A stretch of DNA of 32,363 nucleotides from an uncultured Ruminococcus sp. (GTDB taxonomy: Bacteria > Bacillota > Clostridia > Oscillospirales > Acutalibacteraceae). The notes under the pieces are model-generated. The model worked only from the letters and a program-made list of their open reading frames with translations. It had not been told where the DNA came from and searched no databases. Position numbers and translations under genes: made by a program. Location: positions 1 to 32,363 of the forward strand of contig CACZZB010000030.1 of NCBI GenBank assembly GCA_902785555.1, read 5' to 3'. Of this stretch, positions 7,797-15,679 are shown piece after piece. Every line of letters starts with the position of its first letter. Position 1 is the stretch's first letter.

Positions 7797-9242
7797 ATGG
7801 TATTTTCATCATTGTATTTTGTGTATCTGTTTTTGGCAGTTGTATTTTTGGCATATTATACCCGAAAAAGTCTGAAACAGAAAAACATTGTGCTTATTGT
7901 TGCCTCTTTGGTATTTTATGCGTGGGGCGAACCTGTATGGGTAATCCTGCTGTTATTCAGTGCGTATCTGAATTGGTTTATGGCTCTGAAAGTTGCACAG
8001 CATAAGGAAACTTCCAAAGCACAGCTTTTTGCGGGGATAGCGATTGGTGCGGATATTCTTCTGCTTGTAATTTTCAAATATACAGGATTTCTCGTGGAGA
8101 ATATCAACGGACTGCTTCACATCGGAATACCTGTACCGCATATTGTAATGCCTATCGGTATCAGCTTTTTCACATTTCAGGCAATTTCATATATTATGGA
8201 CTGCTATTGGGAAACTGTTCCGCCGCAAAAGCATTTTTACAAATTTTTACTGTATTTATCATTGTTTCCGCAGCTTGTGGCAGGTCCTATTGTACGTTAC
8301 AGCGTTATCGAGCAGGAAATCGACAAACGAAGGGCAACTGTTTCCGATATAAGCGAGGGGGCAACAAGAGCCATTATAGGCTTAGCCAAAAAAGTCATTA
8401 TTGCAAACAGTCTGTATGACATTGTAAAGGAATATTTCGGAGATTTTCTCAACGGTCAGCCTTATAATGATATTTCCTCGATGTCATTTTTGGGAACATG
8501 GTTTGTCGTTATTTGCTATTCATTGTATGTATATTTTGATTTCAGCGGATATTCCGATATTGCGATAGGTCTCGGAAGAATGTTCGGATTCCATTTTAAC
8601 GAGAATTTCAATTATCCGTTCATCTGCAAAACAATCAGCGAATTCTGGCAGAGATGGCATATTTCATTGAGTTCATTTTTCAGAGATTATCTGTTTTATG
8701 TGCCTATAATGGGCAAGCAGAGAAAATATTTGAATTTGTTTTTGGTATGGTTCTGTACGGGACTTTGGCACGGTGCTTCATGGAACTTCATTTTCTGGGG
8801 ACTGTACTTTGGAATATTTATATTTATCGAAACTAAGCTCGGAAAAAAACGTATGAAAAAATGGAACAAAGTGCTGACACATATTTACAGCAAGCTGATT
8901 ATTGTAATAGGCTTTGGCATTTTCTGTTTCTCCGATATGAAACAGTTAGGCAATTTCTTTATTAATATAACAGGCATCAGCATGATGACAAACGGAAATG
9001 CCTTTTCGGATATTGCAACATGGAATTCGTTTCTGAACAATATTTTCTTGATTTTGTTCGCCATAGCCGTTTCTATGCCGATACTGCAAAAAATCAAATA
9101 TTTCTTCAACGAATGGGGCAACAATGTTGTATATATGGTCGGCAAGCTTGGCGGAACGGCAATTTGCTGTTATCTGCTGATAATGTCGAGTATTCTGTTG
9201 GTTGACAGTACAAACAATCCGTTTTTGTATTTTCGTTTCTGA
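7797..9242 (+). CDS. MBOAT-family membrane O-acyltransferase (AlgI/DltB-like)
   Basis: The protein has 481 residues, the usual AlgI length, and is hydrophobic throughout with about ten or more membrane segments. Conserved MBOAT features are visible: FPQLVAGPIVRY, YFDFSGYSDIAIGLG, FWQRWHISLSSFFRDYLF, and the catalytic His H325 in TGLWHGASWNF. Proteins of this class move acyl groups from a cytoplasmic donor across the membrane to partner DHHW/SGNH proteins. Two such partners flank it directly (6643-7761 and 9262-10674). The ATG at 7797 follows an AAAGGAAAGGAAA ribosome binding region. AlgI is favoured over DltB because of the DHHW neighbours and the absence of dltA/C/D genes. Confidence 0.94.
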   Translation: MVFSSLYFVYLFLAVVFLAYYTRKSLKQKNIVLIVASLVFYAWGEPVWVILLLFSAYLNWFMALKVAQHKETSKAQLFAGIAIGADILLLVIFKYTGFLVENINGLLHIGIPVPHIVMPIGISFFTFQAISYIMDCYWETVPPQKHFYKFLLYLSLFPQLVAGPIVRYSVIEQEIDKRRATVSDISEGATRAIIGLAKKVIIANSLYDIVKEYFGDFLNGQPYNDISSMSFLGTWFVVICYSLYVYFDFSGYSDIAIGLGRMFGFHFNENFNYPFICKTISEFWQRWHISLSSFFRDYLFYVPIMGKQRKYLNLFLVWFCTGLWHGASWNFIFWGLYFGIFIFIETKLGKKRMKKWNKVLTHIYSKLIIVIGFGIFCFSDMKQLGNFFINITGISMMTNGNAFSDIATWNSFLNNIFLILFAIAVSMPILQKIKYFFNEWGNNVVYMVGKLGGTAICCYLLIMSSILLVDSTNNPFLYFRF

Positions 9243-9261
9243 AAGGTGAGGTGATTGCAAT

Positions 9262-10674
9262 ATGGAAAATAAACCGACACAAAATCAAGGAAAACTTTAC
9301 CGTTTTAACCGTATCAAGAGAAAAAATGTTGCGAAATTGGCAGGATTTTTGTCAGTGCTTATCATGCTTGTTGTATTCGGATTGATTTCCCTGTTTCTGA
9401 TTGTATTTCCGAGGTCGACCGAATCACAGATTGAAAAAAGAAAATTGGCAACTTTTCCGCAGTTTTCATTCAGTTCTTATTTTTCGGGAGAGTTCACCAG
9501 ACAGGTAGCGGAATTTTATGATGACACAGTGCCTTTTCGTGACAGTTTCAAAACGGCAGGCTATAATTTCAAAAGCATTTTTGGACTGAATACAGGTGAC
9601 GAAGTAAAAATTGTCGGTGCAAAAGAGATAAAAAACAAGCCGAAACCTGTTGAAACTTCAAAGCCGTCAGTGGAATCCAAACCGTCTGAAACATCAAAGG
9701 AAACTTCAAAACAGGAATCTACGGTTTCACAGGTATCACAGGAATCAAAAGTCGAAACAAGTCAGATGGGAGAGGCTGATTATACGGTTGAAAACGGTAT
9801 TATCGTAGTCAATCATAACGGACATTATCGTGCATTGGAACTGTTGGGAGGCGGTACGGGAAATACTTATGTTGAAGCCCTCAATAACTTCCATAGTGAT
9901 TTAGGCGACAGCGTACAGATTTACTCTATGATAGCTCCGCTTGCAAGTGAATATTATCTGCCGAGCAATTATTCGGGATTCAGCATCAATCAGAAAGAAT
10001 GTTTTGACAGCATTGCATCAAGACTTGATGACGGTATTGTCAGTATAGATATAGACACGGTTTTGGCACAGCATACGGCAGAGGATATTTATTTCCGCAC
10101 AGACCATCACTGGACACCGTTGGGAGCGTATTATGCGGCTCAGAAATTTGCAGAGGTCGCAAATCTTGACTTCAAGGAACTTTCCACTTATCAAAAGAAT
10201 GATATAGAGGGTTTTGTAGGCACAATGTATGCCTTCACGGAAGATCCGCATATCAATAATGATCCCGAAACATTCACTTATTATGTTCCGTCAAACATGG
10301 ATAAATGCACAACGGAACACTATGACACCGATTTCACGAATATGAGTGAAGGAGATTTCTTTGTTGGAGTAGGCGATCCACAGCACAATGCTTATCTGAC
10401 ATTCATGGGCGGTGATGAACAAGTTGTCAGAGTAAAAACAAATGTAAAGAATGGCAGAAAGCTTGCCATTGTCAAGGACAGTTACGGCAATGCGATACCC
10501 GGATATTTGTTTGGTTCTTATGAAGAAATTTATGTGATTGACATGAGATATTTCGATTTGAATCTTGTAAATTTTGTGAAAGAGCAGAAAATTACAGACT
10601 TGCTGTTTACGATGGTAGCATATTCTGCATTAGGCGGAAATTCAGAAAAATTGGAAATTTTGCGTACACAATAA
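9262..10674 (+). CDS. DHHW-family membrane-anchored protein, likely O-acetyltransferase
   Basis: The protein has 470 residues. A positively charged N-terminus and one membrane segment (about 24-50) anchor it facing outward. The motif KRKLATFPQFSFSSYFSGEF is typical of DHHW proteins. A Ser/Thr/Lys-rich linker (about 122-170) precedes the catalytic region. The DHHW motif is at 281-284 (TDHHWTPLGAYY) and a candidate catalytic serine is S407 (KDSYGNAI). Unlike its paralogue at 6643-7761 it keeps a transmembrane anchor instead of a lipobox, so the locus encodes two differently anchored transferases. It begins 20 bases after the MBOAT gene. The likely role is acyl transfer to an exported or surface polysaccharide. 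Confidence 0.9.
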   Translation: MENKPTQNQGKLYRFNRIKRKNVAKLAGFLSVLIMLVVFGLISLFLIVFPRSTESQIEKRKLATFPQFSFSSYFSGEFTRQVAEFYDDTVPFRDSFKTAGYNFKSIFGLNTGDEVKIVGAKEIKNKPKPVETSKPSVESKPSETSKETSKQESTVSQVSQESKVETSQMGEADYTVENGIIVVNHNGHYRALELLGGGTGNTYVEALNNFHSDLGDSVQIYSMIAPLASEYYLPSNYSGFSINQKECFDSIASRLDDGIVSIDIDTVLAQHTAEDIYFRTDHHWTPLGAYYAAQKFAEVANLDFKELSTYQKNDIEGFVGTMYAFTEDPHINNDPETFTYYVPSNMDKCTTEHYDTDFTNMSEGDFFVGVGDPQHNAYLTFMGGDEQVVRVKTNVKNGRKLAIVKDSYGNAIPGYLFGSYEEIYVIDMRYFDLNLVNFVKEQKITDLLFTMVAYSALGGNSEKLEILRTQ

Positions 10675-10696
10675 GAGATTCTTACAAACAATGGTA

Positions 10697-10752
10697 CTTT
10701 ATGCGGTGTACAGATTCCTGTTGATTTGCAGTTGACACAGCACCGCATAAAG
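10697..10752 (+). promoter_or_regulatory. Perfect 12-bp inverted repeat spanning the STAS promoter
   Basis: CTTTATGCGGTG (10697-10708) and CACCGCATAAAG (10741-10752) are perfect inverted copies with 32 bases between them. The second arm fills the spacer between the -35 and -10 of the STAS promoter. The arm centres are 44 bp apart, about four helical turns. A repressor operator pair or an mRNA hairpin at the end of the upstream transcript are both possible. There is no T-run, so a terminator is unlikely. Confidence 0.6.
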
Positions 10753-10761
10753 CGTTATAAT
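10732..10761 (+). promoter_or_regulatory. Near-consensus SigA promoter for the STAS gene
   Basis: TTGACA (10732-10737) and TATAAT (10756-10761) are both perfect hexamers, separated by 18 bases. The start expected near 10768 gives a leader of about 55 bases. This means the STAS protein can be made independently of the phosphatase/kinase/acyltransferase transcript. Confidence 0.85.
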
Positions 10762-10823
10762 TATTAAAAAAACAGGCATGATTTATGCTGAATGAAAAAA
10801 TATTTTTTAAGGAGAAGATAATT

Positions 10824-11120
10824 ATGACAATCGAAATGAAAAAAGATGAGAAAAGCCTCATACTGAAAATTGCAGGCAGACTTGATACAATGTCAGCACC
10901 TGAAATGGAAAAAGCTGTTAAAGAAAATATCAGCGGTGTAGAGGAACTCGTGATAGATATGGAAAAGCTGGAATATATATCTTCGGCAGGACTCAGAGTG
11001 CTGCTTTCGGCACAAAAAACAATGAATGGTCAGGGTTCAATGAAAGTTATCAATGTCAGCGATACGATTATGGAGATATTTGAGATAACAGGTTTTAGTG
11101 AAATCATGACGATTAAATGA
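10824..11120 (+). CDS. STAS-domain anti-sigma factor antagonist (RsbV/SpoIIAA-like)
   Basis: The protein has 98 residues, a single STAS domain. The motif AGRLDTMSAPEME and the phosphorylation-site region YISSAGLRVLLSAQK are typical; by alignment with SpoIIAA the phosphoserine is S54. Known family members are inactivated by an RsbW-type kinase and reactivated by an RsbU/SpoIIE-type phosphatase, both of which lie in this locus. The ATG at 10824 is supported by AAGGAGA; the longer frame from 10785 has no ribosome binding site. It has its own promoter and a strong terminator. It completes the partner-switch set around the polysaccharide acylation genes. Confidence 0.93.
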   Translation: MTIEMKKDEKSLILKIAGRLDTMSAPEMEKAVKENISGVEELVIDMEKLEYISSAGLRVLLSAQKTMNGQGSMKVINVSDTIMEIFEITGFSEIMTIK

Positions 11121-11194
11121 TTTTTTCGGATATGAATGAAGAAATTGAACTGATGCAGGAAAGTGTCTTTCATAATAAATGCTGCATAAGTGAC

Positions 11195-11227
11195 AAAAGG
11201 GACAGGAGTTGTTTCCTGTCCTTTTTT
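11195..11227 (+). terminator. Rho-independent terminator after the STAS gene
   Basis: GGACAGGA (11200-11207) pairs with TCCTGTCC (11214-11221) across a 6-base loop, preceded by AAAAG and followed by six T. It closes the partner-switch/O-acylation locus. Confidence 0.9.
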
Positions 11228-11324
11228 AATTGCCCGTTTTTTCTGACATATTGAAATTTATATACAAAAAATATTTTGTTACTATGCACCCTTGATATGA
11301 TTAAATGCGTATATAAAAATAAAA

Positions 11325-11330
11325 TATAAT
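11325..11330 (+). promoter_or_regulatory. Candidate -10 element upstream of ABC cluster A
   Basis: TATAAT lies 22 bases before the ATG of the first permease and just before the AGGAAG ribosome binding site. No convincing -35 sits at the right distance (TTGATA at 11292 is 27 bases away), so the assignment is weak. Confidence 0.35.
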
Positions 11331-11351
11331 GATTTAGGAAGAAGTGTGTTT

Positions 11352-12534
11352 ATGAAGTACATAGCCCTCACATTCAAAAATATCAAAAAGTTTATTATAC
11401 ATCACCCTGTTATGTTTGTATTATTCATTGCTGTACAAATTATCTGTTGTGTTGCGGCTTTTATTACTTGTGGTATGGCAAATAATATGTATTATGTTAA
11501 TGAGAAAATATCTTTCAGTTCTATTTATAAAATAAACTTTGAACAAAATTTAGATGAAATTGAAGAGCTGCAGAATAATCAATATTTAGATGAACAAGGC
11601 AGAGTTTATGGTCTGCATTATGGCAAAGGTGAAGATGCAGATCCGTCTGAAAGAGTATATGCAATAAATGCGTGAGAAAATACCCCATTTATTGGATAGA
11701 TTAAGTAAATACAACATAGTAGGTATAGATTTATTTTTAATTCCGAATAATATGGAGTATATAGGCAAATTCACTCAAACATTTGTTACACTATTTCCCG
11801 ATGATAATATGAATATAAAATCTAATATTCAAAAAATCTATATAAACTCAAATGAAAAAATAATTGTAGGTCCAACTACAAACGATGAGAATGGTTATCA
11901 AATTGGCAAAACATATGAAATGAATGGATATGAATATAAATGTGTTGCTGATTGCGACAGTATTCCGTTTATACCTTATAATGCTCTTGATGACGATTTC
12001 AGAGTATATCTGTTATATGTGAGTTTTGAAGATAAACTGACACAACAAAACATAGATGAACTTACACCTATATTTAATTCTTTGTTCGGTGAACATATAA
12101 ATGATTCTTTTCCTCCAGAACCTTATGATCCGATTGAAGTACATTTAAATCAAATGGTTTATGTAATATCGCTTGTCGTGATGGTGATAATATTGCTTGC
12201 CATCGCAAAATTCTATAATTATATTTTATCCGACAGAAAAAACACGTTGACGATATTAAGGTTGTGCGGCTGTACGAGGGGTAAAGTGCATATTATCTAT
12301 ATGCTTGAAATTTTTCTGACAATGATAGTAACATCTGTTATAGGCTTTGTTTTGTTCAAGTTTGTGGTTTTCAAAGGCATAGCAGAATTATATCCGTCTT
12401 TAAAGGAATTTTACACGGATACGGTTTACTTGATTGTCTTGGCGGTCTATATCATACTTGCAATGATCATTATGGCATTTACGGTTATCCCGTCCACCAA
12501 GGCGACCATAACCGATATGAAAAGAAATGCATAA
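11352..12534 (+). pseudogene. FtsX-like ABC permease half-transporter, copy 1, frameshifted
   Basis: Two overlapping frames make up one permease. The 5' frame (11352-11675) has the N-terminal membrane segment (HHPVMFVLFIAVQIICCVAAF) and the start of the outer domain. The 3' frame (from about 11668 to 12534) has the rest of the outer domain and three C-terminal membrane segments with the FtsX-type motif LRLCGCTRGKVHIIYMLE. Compared with copy 2 at 13249-14456, about nine codons are missing at the junction. The frame change requires loss of 3n+2 bases (26 or 29 would fit), and a stop at 11665-11667 confines the crossover to 11666-11675. The ATG at 11352 follows AGGAAG. The ATG at 11668 has no ribosome binding site, so separate production of the second half is doubtful. 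It belongs to ABC cluster A with the ATPase at 15680. Confidence 0.8.
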
Positions 12535-12623
12535 ATGTTTATATCGTACTAAAAAAGGTAATATACAACAAATTTATATAGTAATTTTCTACACAAATAT
12601 CACATTTTTTACTAAATAATTCA

Positions 12624-12652
12624 TTGCTTTTCTTATTTAGATATGATATAGT
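12624..12652 (+). promoter_or_regulatory. Promoter of the small secreted protein gene
   Basis: TTGCTT (12624-12629) and TATAGT (12647-12652) are separated by 17 bases, with an extended -10 TGa. A short palindrome, GCACA-ct-TGTGC (12660-12671), covers the expected start site and could be an operator. The gene therefore need not depend on the permease transcript upstream. Confidence 0.6.
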
Positions 12653-12723
12653 TTATTTAGCACACTTGTGCAGAGATAAACGACAAAAGAGCAACATAAA
12701 AAGTAAAGGAGGCTAAATACGCT

Positions 12724-13197
12724 ATGAAAAAGAAAATTATCACATTTCTCTCAATTCTTGCCGTCAGCAGCATTTCATGTGGTGGCATTTTGGCTAATGC
12801 TTGTGCACGCAATTCTGCCAGTAATTCTACTTTTTCTTGTGAAGCTACAGGAAATCATATTAAATTGACGAGTAACAATACTGGTGCAACAGTTTTCGCC
12901 TTGAATTCATCAGACTACTACAATTATAAATATGTAGAAGTAACAACCTACAAGTGTAATGGTCCGTATGACTTCGATGAACTCAATTATAGTTCCAATT
13001 CAGGAAACACAATAAGTGTACACATTAATACTTCTTCCACCAATGCTGATAATATTTTTTCACTTGGTATAATAGGTAATGCACAGAATGCACAAGCTGG
13101 TTCACATTATTTTGCCTTTACGAATACCAAGAAACCTTCAACACCTTATTACTTGGACAGCAGTTACTATACTGTATATTTAAGTTTTGAAGGTTAA
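12724..13197 (+). CDS. Small secreted protein of unknown function
   Basis: The protein has 157 residues with a clear signal peptide (MKKKIITFLSILAVSS...) and a likely cleavage after A26 (LANA). The mature part is rich in Asn, Ser, Thr and Tyr and looks beta-stranded; it has three cysteines, C27, C39 and C79. I do not recognise a family. The start is well supported by AAAGGAGG 13-20 bases upstream, and the gene has its own promoter. It lies between two related, broken permease genes of an ABC cluster. A role as signal, cargo or protected product of the transporter is possible but is only inferred from position. A lipoprotein reading (C27 after ANA) is weak because -3 is not Leu/Val/Ile. Confidence 0.8.
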   Translation: MKKKIITFLSILAVSSISCGGILANACARNSASNSTFSCEATGNHIKLTSNNTGATVFALNSSDYYNYKYVEVTTYKCNGPYDFDELNYSSNSGNTISVHINTSSTNADNIFSLGIIGNAQNAQAGSHYFAFTNTKKPSTPYYLDSSYYTVYLSFEG

Positions 13198-13248
13198 CTA
13201 AAAATTTGTTGCTCTGATGTCGTTAACTTTGAAAATAAGGAGATAGTT

Positions 13249-14456
13249 ATGAAATACATATCGCTCACGTTTAAAAATATCAAGAAATTTATCATCTATC
13301 ACCCTGTTATGTTTGTATTATTCATTGCTGTACAAATTATCTGTTGTGTTGCGGCTTTTATTACTTGTGGTATGGCTAATAATATGTATGCCGAAAATAA
13401 AAAGGCAGAGACATTCAATTCTTTTAACTTTATGTTTGAAACAAATACCGATGAATATGAACATTTTCAGGAAGTTTTTCAACTTGATGAAAACGGAAAA
13501 TTGGAATATTTTTAGTAAAAGATCTTAAAGATGTTTCTGATATTTCAAAAAGAATATATGAAGTAAAGCATGAAGGTGTCATTCCGATATCTGAGATGCG
13601 TGGATATATCAATAATTTTATTGACAGACTTGATGGATACAAACTAAAAGATATAAACATGGGATTATATGACAGTAAAATCACAGATTTGAAAAAATTT
13701 TATGACAATACTTTTTTCACAGCATTCCCCAAAATTACTCTTGCTGATATGGACAAGATATATCTTGATACAACCGACAAAATCATATTAGCCCCTGCTC
13801 TAAAAGTTGATATAGGGTATAAAGTTGGTCAAACTTATAATATTCACGGATATGATTATAAGTGTGTAGCAGAAAGAGAACACGGTGTTTTCATTCCATA
13901 CAATGCACTTGATGATGAGTTTGTTGTATATGCTATGCAGGTGGCATTTGAGGATAAGCTTACACAAAAAGATATAGACAAAGTGACAGACATATTTAAT
14001 ACTGTATTCGGTACCCGTATAAAAAATATCTATCCTCCCGATCCCTATGATCCTGCCGAAGTACAGTTAAATCAAATGGTTTATGTAATATCGCTTGTTG
14101 TAATGGTAATAATACTGCTTGCAATCGCAAAATTTTATAACTATGTTTTATCCGACAGAAAAAATACACTGACAATATTAAGACTTTGTGGCTGTACACG
14201 GGGAAAAGTGCATATTATATATATGCTTGAAATTTTCCTCACAATGATAGTAACATCTGTAATAGGTTTTGTGCTGTTTAAGTTTGTATTTTTCAAAGGC
14301 ATAGCGGAATTATATCCGTCTTTTAAGGATTTCTACACAGATATGATTTATTGGATTGTTTTGGCAGTTTATATTGTGCTTGCAATGATAATTATGACAT
14401 TTACGGTTATTCCATCGACAAAAGCCACTATTACCGATATGAAAAGAAAAATGTAG
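13249..14456 (+). pseudogene. FtsX-like ABC permease half-transporter, copy 2, frameshifted
   Basis: The 5' frame (13249-13515) carries the N-terminal membrane segment and ends at DENGKLEYF followed by TAG. The adjacent frame continues without interruption (FLVKDLKDVSDISKRIYEV..., reaching the ATG at 13596) to 14456 with three C-terminal membrane segments. One extra T in the T5 tract at 13509-13513, or one -1 slip on it, would restore a single protein of about 402 residues. The start is supported by AAGGAG. It is a paralogue of 11352-12534, with near-identical N-terminal DNA and a diverged outer domain. Differences in the 3' part are mostly synonymous, so it was under selection until recently. 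A sequencing error in the T tract is a real alternative explanation. Confidence 0.78.
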
Positions 14457-14468
14457 GGGGTAAATAGT

Positions 14469-15677
14469 TTGAAATATTTAAAATATGGATTTTATTCTGT
14501 TGTCAAGAAACCGCTTTTCAATGTACTTATCATACTGGAACTTGCCGCAATACTCGTTGTCGGAAACATGGCTATTGCCGCATATAACAGCCGTTCGGCA
14601 TATTATGAGCCTTATCGGGATATTATTTCACAAGACGGGTTCTTTTTCATCGGCAAAGGAATTGGAAATTACGATAAAGACTTGACTATCAAGAATATGT
14701 GTGACTCTTTTGAGGGAGATGTTACCGTAGTGAACAATTACGGTTTACAGTTGATCACAAATGATGTTTGGTTTACAAGAAATGTTGTATCTATCGACAA
14801 CAGTATATTTTCAAAATTGAAATTACCTGTTGCAGAGGGTAAATGGGCAAGCTCTGAAAAAAATGAAAACGGAGAAATAGAAGCTGTCATATTTAAAGGC
14901 AGTGATAAAGATGATGAAAGATTGAGATTAGGTAATGTGATAGAGGGAAAAATTAATGATAAGTTGTGCAAAATAAAGATTGTCGGGATTATTGCCGAAG
15001 AACAATATATTCCGTCACTTGCCACGAATATACAAATTAATAATTCAAAAAGCAATGTTATGAATTTCTATGATGTCCCGTTAACTTCAAATGCCTGTAC
15101 ATTTTTTGTATCTGCTTCGGCAGATGAAACATTGTCCGATCCTCATTTTATTGCACAAACTGTCAGCTTTATGTATTACAATGCCTCTCCAAGTGATGAA
15201 ATTCGTCAGAGAAATAAAGAAAAATTGATGGCAAATTCCAAAAATTTAGCACTTCTTTCAGAATATAATAAAAATTCTCTTGATTATATCAATGAACAGT
15301 ACATAAAACTATTGCCGATATTGATATGTGTATTTGTGATAGTGTTAGCGGAATTGATATGTTCCGTTGCCATGAATACAAGAAGTCAAATGAGAAATTA
15401 CGGTATTTATTTTCTTTGTGGCTGTCGGTGGAAAGACTGCTTGAAAATATCGCTGTCATATTCACTCATAATACTCATAGGCGGCTGTATAGTCGGTACA
15501 ACAGCATTTCTTGTATTCCAAAATTCAGACTATGCCGCCATGTTTGAACAGAACCTTGCAGTCAACAATATTTATATTACACTGATAATAACAGCTTTTA
15601 TATTGATTTTGTCGCTTGTGATACCGTTTATTCAGATATATAAAACATCACCTGTTGAAACGATAAAGGAGAACTGA
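14469..15677 (+). CDS. FtsX-like ABC transporter permease (second permease of cluster A)
   Basis: The protein has 402 residues: one N-terminal membrane segment (about 17-37), a large outer domain (about 40-275), then three membrane segments (about 277-300, 325-350, 365-390), the MacB/FtsX half-transporter layout. The motif YFLCGCRWKDCLKIS matches YYLCGCSKKISFGYL in the permease at 29585-30814. I chose the TTG at 14469 because a strong AGGGGG lies 8-13 bases upstream; no ATG is suitably placed. It ends 2 bases before the ATPase start. It probably pairs with the broken permease copies and the ATPase, so the transporter may be crippled unless another permease substitutes. Confidence 0.88.
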   Translation: MKYLKYGFYSVVKKPLFNVLIILELAAILVVGNMAIAAYNSRSAYYEPYRDIISQDGFFFIGKGIGNYDKDLTIKNMCDSFEGDVTVVNNYGLQLITNDVWFTRNVVSIDNSIFSKLKLPVAEGKWASSEKNENGEIEAVIFKGSDKDDERLRLGNVIEGKINDKLCKIKIVGIIAEEQYIPSLATNIQINNSKSNVMNFYDVPLTSNACTFFVSASADETLSDPHFIAQTVSFMYYNASPSDEIRQRNKEKLMANSKNLALLSEYNKNSLDYINEQYIKLLPILICVFVIVLAELICSVAMNTRSQMRNYGIYFLCGCRWKDCLKISLSYSLIILIGGCIVGTTAFLVFQNSDYAAMFEQNLAVNNIYITLIITAFILILSLVIPFIQIYKTSPVETIKEN

Positions 15678-15679
15678 CG

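Noticed and set aside
11117..11254. A 45-codon open frame starting in an ATGA overlap with the STAS stop
   Set aside because: It runs straight through the strong terminator at 11195-11227, has no ribosome binding site of its own, and its second half is only the translated hairpin.
11352..13600. Programmed ribosomal frameshifting as the explanation for both split permeases
   Set aside because: Copy 1 needs +1 and copy 2 needs -1, and copy 1 also lacks about nine codons, so independent damage is simpler.
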